DNA of 64,000 nucleotides from an uncultured Clostridia bacterium (GTDB taxonomy: Bacteria > Bacillota > Clostridia > Christensenellales > CAG-917): contig CALVNH010000001.1 of assembly GCA_944349635.1 (NCBI GenBank), positions 124,001 through 188,000 on the forward strand, written 5' to 3'. Positions within the stretch are counted from its first letter, which is position 1. Every line of letters starts with the position of its first letter. Below the pieces are notes generated by a model that saw nothing but the letters and a program-made list of their open reading frames with translations, was not told the DNA's origin and ran no database searches. Made by a program: the position numbers and the translations under genes. This document shows, in pieces, positions 28,297-38,100 of this stretch.

Positions 28297-28749
28297 TTAT
28301 TTGAAGTATTTGTTTTCTATGTCGGCAATCATATCCAGACGCTTCTGATGACGACCGCCTTCATACTCCGCGTTATACCATGCTTTTACTATATCCTGTG
28401 CTTCTTCGGGAGTAATTACTCTGCCGCCCAACGCGATTATGTTGGCGTTGTTGTGACGCTTGGTCATTTCCGCCATGAATACGTTGGTGGTGACGGCGGC
28501 TCTGATGCCTTTGACTTTGTTTGCGGATATGGAAATGCCGATTCCCGTGCCGCACATCAGAACGCCCGCGTCGCATTCGCCCGAAGCCACTGCCTCCGCC
28601 ACTTTCAAACCGTAGACCGGATAATCCACGGAGGACTCGTCGTAAGTACCGAAATCCACCACTTCCGCACCGAGTGCTTCAAGCGCGGCGACAACTGCGG
28701 GTTTGAGAACTATTCCGCCATGGTCACAACCGACGGCAATCTTTTTCAT
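28297..28749 (-). CDS. rpiB: Ribose-5-phosphate isomerase B
   Basis: RpiB interconverts ribose 5-phosphate and ribulose 5-phosphate. The 150-residue product begins MKKIAVGCDHGGIVLKPAVV and has the catalytic Cys in VLMCGTGIGISISANKV, plus the NNANIIALGGRV loop. GGGAGG precedes the ATG, and a strong promoter lies upstream. It leads the V-ATPase operon with no terminator in between, so the two are probably co-transcribed. Galactose-6-phosphate isomerase LacB is a relative, but no lac genes are present. Confidence 0.95.
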   Translation of the reverse strand: MKKIAVGCDHGGIVLKPAVVAALEALGAEVVDFGTYDESSVDYPVYGLKVAEAVASGECDAGVLMCGTGIGISISANKVKGIRAAVTTNVFMAEMTKRHNNANIIALGGRVITPEEAQDIVKAWYNAEYEGGRHQKRLDMIADIENKYFK

Positions 28750-28779
28750 TAGGATAATCCTCCCGAACGTATTATATAT

Positions 28780-28808
28780 ATTATACAGTATTATGCGCGC
28801 GTGTGCAA
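28780..28808 (-). promoter_or_regulatory. Promoter for rpiB and the V-ATPase operon
   Basis: TTGCAC (28803-28808) and a perfect TATAAT (28780-28785) are 17 bp apart. The leader is about 25 nt and contains the GGGAGG. Confidence 0.8.
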
Positions 28809-28824
28809 TACGAATTTCAAAATA

Positions 28825-29137
28825 GGAACACCCGCTTTAAGGGGTGTCCGTCGGCTTCCGACCACAATGCGATTCCGCATTCTGAAACAACCGACGCCGC
28901 CCGAAACAACGCTTCGCACGGATTTCGGAGTGGCAACGGGAGGTCCCCTCCGCAACAAACCGAAATTTTGCATTTGCGGACCAAATCGTTTGTTTGGAAT
29001 CCCTCAAATTTTCCAATTCGTCTGCGGCTTGTCTTCTGCTCTGTATATGCTCGTGCGGTTTTCGGACAAAACACGCATTCCTCGTGTCCGTTTCCGCATT
29101 ACCGCTCTCTTACAACGTATAAACGGCTCTTCGGCGA
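28825..29137 (-). other. Intergenic region with terminator-like hairpin, possible small RNA
   Basis: This 313-bp stretch lies between the giant gene's terminator and the rpiB promoter. On minus it ends in a stem-loop (GGGTGT at 28842-28847 with ACACCC at 28828-28833, extended by GG/CC across a bulge) followed by TATTTT. Upstream are further self-complementary pieces: a CGGACA/TGTCCG pair around 29065-29092 and a GGAGG/CCTCC pair around 28942-28955. A 60-codon open frame exists but has no Shine-Dalgarno and no family resemblance. I see no tRNA, SRP RNA, tmRNA or RNase P signature. A small RNA or repeat element is possible, not shown. Confidence 0.35.
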
Positions 29138-29171
29138 ACAAAAAACCCCGTCCGTGCAATCGGACGGGGTT
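29138..29171 (-). terminator. Intrinsic terminator of the giant surface-protein gene
   Basis: A perfect 11-bp stem (29144-29154 with 29161-29171, 6-nt loop) is followed on minus by TTTTT and GTTC. It begins about 20 bp after the stop codon at 29192. Confidence 0.9.
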
Positions 29172-29191
29172 CCGTTTGTTAGTCGCTAATA

Positions 29192-32100
29192 TCAGCGAAT
29201 GCCGATAATCGGCGGTTTCTTCTTCTTGCCCACGACGCGAGGTCTGTCGGACACGGGAGGCGCTGCGGGAGCTTCGTTTACAGGCACGGATTCTTCAATG
29301 GTTTCCACATCGCTCATATCGCCCGCATAATCCGCGGCAAGGTCTTCCGTCACCACGATGGGGTCGGGCTCTTTGCTCTTGTGCTTCTTCGCGGCGACAA
29401 TAGCAAGAATGATTGCAAGCAATACCAGCACGCCCGCGATGATGATGAGCGCCCAAATCCAGTAAGGCAATCCCGCAAGAAGGTTGAGGCTCTCGATTCT
29501 CACGAACAACAAGTCGCCGAGATACTCGGTGGTGTAGTAGATATAACCGTTCACAACCTCGTAATCCGTGATTTCGACAAGCTGTTTTGCGTTGTTGACG
29601 TAATAAACCTTGCAGTTTTCCATGTCTGCAACCGCAGCGGGAATCCTGACGCTCATGGTCACGGCGTTGCCCGTGGTGTATACCTGCTTGAAGCCGTTGG
29701 TAAGTTTGATTTCGACATATCCGCCCAGAGTGGCTTTCTGGTTGTCCGTCTTGACAGTGTTGTCGACGGATGCCTGCGCATCTGCCCACGTTGCGTCTTT
29801 GGACGTATTTGCGTTTCCGGACTGATAGATTTCCAGATAAGTGAGTTTGTACGGAACGGTCGTCTCTCCGCCGAGATTTATGGTTGCATTGACGTTGTTG
29901 TCGTCCTTGGCCTGCACGCTCGACATCACGACGGTCATTATGCCGGAGCCGCCGCTCACGGTGAAGTTGTTGTCTGCGTAAACGATGTTGTAGTTGTATT
30001 CGCCCGTCTGAGTTACGCTGGTGTACTTGTTGCCGTTTGCGGAGTATTCGACGGACAGTTTCGACGCATTGAATCCGGGCACGCCTTCGGGAGCCACGTA
30101 GGTATAGTTGACACCGTAAGTCGCACCTTCGACGTAATTGTGTTTTTTGTTTTCAACGCCCGTAATCGTGATTACCGCACGTCCGACCGTGACTTTGCCG
30201 GAAACCTTGTCGATGACCTGATAGTTGTTGAGAGGTGCTGCCGCGGTATCGTACAGCATCGTTACGTTGTAATCGCCCGCATTGACCATCGCCGTTGCAC
30301 CATCTGCGAGAGCGATTTGCAACGCGTTGTAAACGGATTCTTCTTCACCTGCGACCACACCGTCGAACACCAGGCTGTCCATATCGATATAGAGTTCGTT
30401 TCCGGTATAGGTGAACGTCGCGCCGACGGAAATTGTGAGCGTTCTGGGGGTGACGGTGAGCGTACCCGCTTCGACCACTGCGGAAATGTTGTAGTTCTCG
30501 TCGAATCTTCTGACCACTTCGATGACGAAGCCGTAGGTGCCGACGTCTTTTGCGGAAGTCACAGTTTCCACACCCTGCGTCCAGTTGATGTTGAAGATGT
30601 ACTCGTCTGTGTACTCTTCTTTGAGACCGTTGATGACGGAGAACGCGAAGTCTCTGTCGTTTACTGTACCGTTGTAAACCAGACTGGGCGCCTTGTCCGA
30701 GAGCGACAATCCCGACAGCACGGGCAATTTCACGAAGACTTTGCACACCGCGGAAGTGTTCTCCACAAGGTTGTAGTTTGCCGCATAAGAAGCTTCGGGG
30801 TCAATCTGGACTTTGAACGCATAGTACTGTCCGGCAGCCAAATCGTCCGTTATCTTGGTAGGTCTGTTGTCGGCGACACGGTTGTATGCCGAACCGTCGA
30901 AGAAATACAATCCGAATGCGGGGGCCGTAATGGTGACTGTCTTCGCGCTGTCACCTGCAACGAATCCGCTGTAAGCGAACTGCATGGCAGGCAGAGTCGT
31001 ATTGCCGTATTCGACGAGTGCGCCGTATCCGGAAGGAGCATCGGTTTTTGCAACGAAGCTGACCGTGAGGTTGGCCTTGTCGACGACGATTCCTACTCCG
31101 CTCTGCGCGTAAGTGTACACAAAGTTGGTTGCGGTGCCCTCAACGCCGTCTATGGTGTAGGTGCCGACGGGAGACTTGGAGCCCGCCTGCGTGAGCACGG
31201 TCACCTTGCCGAAAGTGCCGGACAGCCTGACGTAATTTCCTGCGTCGTCATAAACGAAGGTGCCGTTTTCGTAAGAATACAGTCTGCCGACGGGTACTGC
31301 TGCCATGTTGAAGGCAGTTGCGTAATCCGCGACGTCCATATAACCGTAGCCTGCCGCATCGACGATGATTTCGACGCCGTTATAGACCAGTTTATAGGAA
31401 TAAGTGCCGGTTCCGCCGTAGGTATAGTGGAAAGCGTTGTCCGCACTTGCGGGATTCATGACCACGTCGAGTTCCACGGGAGTGATGGTGCCCTTGTTTC
31501 TGATGAGCACGCTTTCGACGGTATAGTTGGAGGAATCGACGGTGACGAATTCTCCGCTTGCCGTCATGACTTTAAGCGAAGTCACGGTGAACTGCAGGGA
31601 CTTGTTGGTGCCCACGTCGGGAGTATCGAACATAACGGTGTAACTGCCGATTACGAATCCGTAGTTGCCCTGCAACGTCAAGGTGAAGTCTTCATCGTTG
31701 AAGTTGACGAACAGACTGTCGTCATAGCTCTTCTCGTACATGCCGCCGGTGCCGTTGACTGCCACGGTGAACACCACCTTGACGGGAACGATGTTACCGA
31801 CCGCGGTCACCGTATTGAGTTTTCTTTCCTGAGAGGTGCCGGAAGAGGGCTTCGCGGACAGCAGATACTCTCCGTTTGCGGCAACCGCCACCACGGAGGC
31901 CTTGTCTGCGGCATTGACGGAAGACACCGCGTAAAGGGTGCTTTGCGCCAGTTCGTAGATGAATTTGCCGTCCTCTTCCTTTACCAGGGTATAGCCTTGT
32001 CCGAGCTTGACGGAGCTTGCAAATTGCGTGATTTCGTAGTTGCAGACACTCTTGGTGGTCAGGCTGATGCCGAAACCTTTACCGTAAGCGGTGCCCGCCT

Positions 32101-35100
32101 TGCCGTTCGCACCCGAGAGAGTGTCATACGCCGCGGCGTAAACCTCGATTCCGTACAGAGCCTTATCCGCATCCGTCACGAAGCCGCTCAGGACATAGCC
32201 CTTGCCGTTGTCGTAATATCCTTTGTAGGTGATGCCGTCATAGGTTCTGCCGGTATAGTTCTTGTCGGGCAACGAAAGCTCCACGGTAAGAGGCGCGGGA
32301 GTAATCGAAGCGGACAGTCCGCTGATAACTTTATCCTTGATTTCGAAAGTAAAGCTGTTCTGCACTCCTTGCGCGGTCGCATCGGAAGCGTATTCGGGTC
32401 TCAGACCGATTGCTATGTCTCTTGCGCTGAGATTGCGGTAAGTTCCGACGTTCGCGGAAGTAAACTCGACAAAACAGCTGATTGCAAGATACTTGCCGTA
32501 GTCCGTTCCGACGATTGCGCCGAAATCGACGGGTGCGATTGTCGCGCTCTTGGTTCCGTCGTAAACCTTGTTCTCGACTTTCAAGTCGTTGATGGTGATT
32601 TCGACGCTTCTGGGCAACAGTTCCGCCGCCTGAGCCAGCGTGCCTTCGCGCGCCGACGCGAAGTCGATGCTCAGAATCTTTCCGTTGAGAGTGAAGTTGC
32701 TTGCGCTGACGCCGCTGTAGTCACCGACACGGACAAGATTGAAGTTGGAGTATTTGACGTCGTGCATGTACGTCACGCCGTCCGTACCGTTCTGAACCTG
32801 AACGAATCTCCATTCCTTGTTGTTTGCGATGTCGTAGTACACATACGTCGCGCCGTCCTTGATTGCAAACGTCGCAAGCTGTGCGTCGAGACCTTCGAAG
32901 CTGTATTTGCCGTCCGCATAGAAATAAGCGGTTTTGAGTGTGGGAGCCGTCTGTCCGAAGGTTGCGGAATGGAATTCGATGCTGAGGTTGAGCGGTATGG
33001 GCAGAATCTTGAATTCTTTTGTCGCCGCAGACTCGTTGATGGCGTCGAGGAAACCTTCCGCAAACACATAGTTGGGGCTGGTTATCTCAGCCTTCGTAAA
33101 GGACAGACCGACCGTACCGACAGCGTTGCCGTCGACGTTGACGTTCGGACTTTTTGCGGTAAGTTCGAACACTATTCCGATAGATTCCGCAGTGTCGCCC
33201 GCGACAAAGACGCTTTCGGAAACCGCATACTGCACGTCGACGGAAGCGGAAGCGTTATAATAGCGCTCCGTGGGATAAGTGAACGTGACATCGTTGCTGT
33301 CGATGACAACGGGAGTAATCACCGCGGGGAAGTCCTGAATGGTGATGACCACCCAATTCTGCCCCTCGTACTCTTCCATTGCCACGGAAACGCCCGTGCC
33401 GGGTATGATTTCGTTCGTCGCGACGAAGTAAGGCATAATCAGTTTGATTTCCATGCTGTACGTCAAAGCGTCGGCGGACGGGAAATCGGTGGTGATGATG
33501 TGCAGCAGATACATCTCGCTGTCGAATTGCGACGTCTCGGAGAAACGGAAGTCGCCTTCGTAGACGTTGATGTCGCTGCTTCCGTCATACGCCTTCGTGA
33601 GCACGAAGTCGTCTTTGGTGACGTTCATCGGATTGATGTAAATTTTGAAATCGCCTTCGAGCACGTAAGAGTAAGAGCCGTCGCTTTCGGCAACGAGATT
33701 GCTGCCGACAAGACTATAGTTCTTTGCTTTGGTGCCTTCGAGGCGGATATTGGTGAAACGAATCCAGAGTCCGGAGCTTCTGTGTCCAACTTCCACATAC
33801 GCGTCACCCTGTTTGACAACGTAATTGCCGTTGAAGTCGATGTAAATGTCACCGCCCTCTCCGTGCACGTCGCCGGTGACGACAAACTCGGCAATCTGCA
33901 TTGCGCCCTGTTTCTCGGACAAGCTGTTGTAAATGACTTCGGAGTTGTCCTCGGTCCAGATTTTGTCTCTGCCTTTGACGTCGATTTCGTCGAAATTGAC
34001 TTCTTTGGGAGTAACGGTGAAGCGAATTCCGTCAAGCGCGGCGCCGTCGACTTTGAGAGTAACGTTCTTGTCGGTGCTGGTGAGTGCCGTCGAAACATAG
34101 GCTCCGTAGTACTGACCTACTTCGAGAAGCTCATTGACATTGTCGTTGTACGCCCCGACGCGGATAAAGCCGGAATCGCCGTAAAGCGCTCTGACCATCC
34201 TGCCGCTGACGGTGCCCTCGTCGAAGCTGTACCCTTCGGGAATATCCCGATACTCGTAGCTGAACACGAAAGCGTCGGTTGCGCCGTATACCTTGGAGGT
34301 CTCGTTGACGGACGGAACAACCGTGATTTCGCAAGGCTTGACGTTGACGGCAAGCGAAGGAAGCACGACGTTGTAATTGCAGTTGCCGATGTCCGTGATT
34401 TCGGTTCCGCCCACCGTCATTCTGTCGACGGTAAGAGTCACGGCATAGCCGCCCGCCTTGACGGGAGACAGTCTGTTGTAACCGTCCACGGCAACCGTCC
34501 ATTCGACGGTGTCGGTGGCGGGATTCCACGTTATGGGATTGCTTCCGCCCTCACCCTGCGTCTCGACGACATCGAAATTGCCAGAAGAGTAAGCGAGAAC
34601 GGTTTCGTAATCAAACTGCTTACCGAACACCGCGTCGAGAATCGCACTGTCCTTGATTGTAATGGTAATAGTGTTCTTGGTGGGGTCATACGTGACGGTA
34701 ACTGTCACGTTCTCGTCAAATACGACCGCGATGTTGTCGTTGCCGACAATGGTACCCTTCCTGATGTAATACGCAACGTCGGGGTCGACGACTTTCTCTA
34801 CTTCCGCTTTCTGTCCCGCGGCTTTGAGTTCTTCGAGATACTCGGCGTCGCCTGCCTTGACGGCGGAGAAGGTATCGTTTTCGTACGTCGTGAACTTGAT
34901 GCCGTCGACGTCCGTCTGGCGAACTATCGTCTGCCCCTCATCGGGCTTGACGTAAATGGTGCGCTGCGTGACGACGAGCGCTCCGCCCTCGCCGTTGAAT
35001 TCGAGAACGAAGTTGGCGGAATCGAATCCGAGCACGTCTGCGTGCGCCTGATTGTAGACGTATCTGCCCACGTTTTCACCGGCAACGCGTTCGAATGCGG

Positions 35101-38100
35101 ATGCCGCCACGGAGGCAGCGTCACCGGACTCGACGGCGTTGGCGAAAATGTGACCGAGTTCGAAAGAAGGATTGTTGCCGTCCGAAACGTCCACGACGTA
35201 AGTGAACAGAACGACAGGGTCGGCATCGCCGTAGACTTTGGTCGTGTCGGACGCGGTGACCGTCACTTTTCTCTGCGTAATGACATAGCCTTTACCTTCG
35301 TCGTAAACGGGTATGTAGTTGGTGAACTGAGCGTTTCTCTCTCTCGCTATCGCGTAGCTGCCGACCTGAACGTAACCGTTTTTGATGACGGGGTCCTTAA
35401 TCTTGTAAAAGCCGGGCTTATAGCCTGCGATTTCGGATTCTCTGCCCGCCTCCCACAACTGTCTGTCGGCTTCCACAAAACCGCTGATTTCGAACGTGAG
35501 GTGCGAATCGCGTCCGCCTTCCACGGTGCTGCCTACCGCAAAGCCGTAAACGGAAGTTCCGGACGCTTTTATGGTCAGGCTGATTTTTTTGATGTTAAAC
35601 GCCGTCTTCCTTATAGGAATAGTATTAACATAGAATTTAGTATAATCACTATATTCGTCCTTGAATCTCAGAGTCACATAGTAGGTGCCCGCATTGACGG
35701 GACGCCCGATTTCCTCGGCGTCCTCGGTCTGCCCTGCATAGAACGCCATTTCGAGATACTGTTCCAAAGAACCGGCGGTGAACGTCATGACGACGGGTTC
35801 ACCCGTATAATCGAAAGAGTTGCCGCTGATGGTTGCGGTTTCGGGCTTGCGGAAAGTGAAGATGAGCGACGCAGTGATGTTTCCGTCCTCACCGGGAGTG
35901 CCCAAAGCACCGAATCCCGTGCTGCCGAAAGCGTAAACCAGATTGCTCTCTTCCTGGTCGGCAAACTTCAACACACCTTCCTTCACGACCGAATTGGTAT
36001 GGAAGTGGGTATGCGAATCGTAACTTATGTGCAAGTCGTTGCTTGTCGACGAGTTGTTCTGGAAATAGATTCTGTTTGCCGTGTCCTTGGTTCCGACGAA
36101 AATTTCGTAAGGAGCAAAGCCGTTGAGATTTACGGACAGCGTGACGCTCTCTCCTCTCTTGTAACTTCCCTCGTATCCGCTGAACTCGGGCAACCCGGTC
36201 GAGAAGTGCTCGACGTACTCGGAATCGATGGAAGGAAGCAACACATAGTTGTTCGCGTCGACAAGCAGCGTATAAATGCTGGTCGCGCTCACGTTGCCCG
36301 CCTGGTCCACAACGAACATGAACACGCCTTTGAGCCCCGCGGTGTTGAAGAAGTCCATATTCGCGATGACTGTTCCGGAATAAGCGGCTGCATTTTTGAT
36401 AAAGGAATTTGTGTCGAAGCCCAGTCCGTTGAAGAAGGCCGCGTAATCGGTGGCGGAAGCCAGTCCCGATTCGAATGCGGCACGGAAGCTGTCGGCTTCT
36501 TCCTGCGTAGCGAAATTCTTGACGCCGAAATACAACTTGATGAGGTCACTGTATTTTCCGGAACCGTCATCGAGGAAGCCGGAAATGTAATAATCCGCAT
36601 TCCACGCGTCCGTGAACCACGTTGTCGGGACGGCAACCGTACCATCAGCGCCTTTGCCGTTGACGAATTCCGCAGTTTGTCCGCCGAAATCGGGGTTGGC
36701 AGGCGCCGTAGTGTCGACGCGCAATGCAACCTGCTTCGTGTCCTGATATACCCAATCGCTGTCCGTTGCGTTGATGTGAGCATACGAGGACGTGTTCTCA
36801 TACAGGTTGATATCGTTACCCGCACAGACGTTTATCGCCGTCGCAAAGTCTATTATGGTATCGCGGGGGTCCACCGACACAATGAGATTGCCCGCTTGCG
36901 TTGTCAGAGTGAGACCGTTACCGTAGGAATTGTAGTCCGCGACTTCCGCTCCGTCGATGGTGACTTTGACAATCTCTCCGTCGCTGTTCAGGAACACCCT
37001 GTACTGAGCATTGCCCGTTCCCGAACTCTTGGGCGCCGTAAAGCCTATGATATTACCCGAAATGTTGTTCACCGCCAAATCGACTGTCAGTTTGAGTATG
37101 TCGTTCGCCCATGCACCGTTTGCGGAAGAGAGAATCTCCTTTTCGCCGAACGCGAGTTTGAACGTCACGTCGGGCGTGCCGTTGTCCACTCTCATCAAAT
37201 AGCTGACGGGAGTTCCCGCGTTGCCTGCAAAGTCCAGCACATAGAATGTGAACATATAGTAGCCGGACCCGCTTACGGCATTGCCCGAAAGACTCGGCAC
37301 CGTATAATCGGACTGACCCGTGAGCTTCGCCTTTCCGGTCTGGAAATCGTAATCGAATTTGCAGTTTGCGACCGTAGTGCCCACACCGAAAGGAAGTTTC
37401 GTCTTCAGCGTTGCGGCATTGTAGGTGTTCGGAGTATAGAATCCGTCTCCCGCGGAAGGCAACGTCGCGGAATACTTCACGTCGAAGAACCACAGTTGCG
37501 GCACGCCGTCCACGTTGGCGGAACTGGCGCTCAACGACTGGGTGAGATTATAGAAGAAATCCGCCGAGGCAAAACCGTCGGGAGAGAGATTTGTGCTGTA
37601 ATTGTTGTTAATCGAATAGGTCGGCGCACTGCCTCCGTTCGTATCGATACCGCTGACGGTATAAGTAAACGCCTTTGAGCTGTTGCCGTAGTCCGTAACC
37701 GTTACGGGCACGGTGGCGTTTTGGTAGAAATAGAGATTCAGCGTGGACTGTACTCTGTTGGTTTTCGAAATTTTTGCATAGCCCACTTTTGCTCCGTCAA
37801 CGTAGAAGTCGCCCGCCAACGTCGAACCGTACAGATTGAACGTCGTGTCGCCCACCTTGATTGTCTTGATACCTGAGGCGAGATTGGTATTCGCTGTTCC
37901 CGACGTGGCACCCAACGTAAAGTAATTCATGTAATCCGTCAAGGTGACGGAAGTGCTCTTATAGTGCGTGGGTATTCCGCTCGCCTGCAACGGCGTCGAA
38001 GTATACGAAGCGAGTTTGATGTTGGAAATCGAGTTGGGATTCTGCGCACCGACAAATTCCGAATCGGTTGCGTTTTTCAGAATATTGTTGATGAGATTGT

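Noticed and set aside
28791..28973. A 60-codon minus-strand open frame upstream of rpiB
   Set aside because: It has no Shine-Dalgarno, overlaps the rpiB -35 element and is probably non-coding; the region is listed only as a possible RNA.
29192..29390. LPXTG sortase signal at the end of the giant protein
   Set aside because: No LPxTG-like pentapeptide occurs before the C-terminal helix, and the tail after it is 65 residues, too long for a sorting signal.
29381..37678. A 2,765-codon open reading frame on the plus strand opposite the giant gene
   Set aside because: It shares codon boundaries with the minus-strand gene, has no signal peptide, ribosome-binding site or domain, and exists only because the real gene lacks TTA, CTA and TCA codons.
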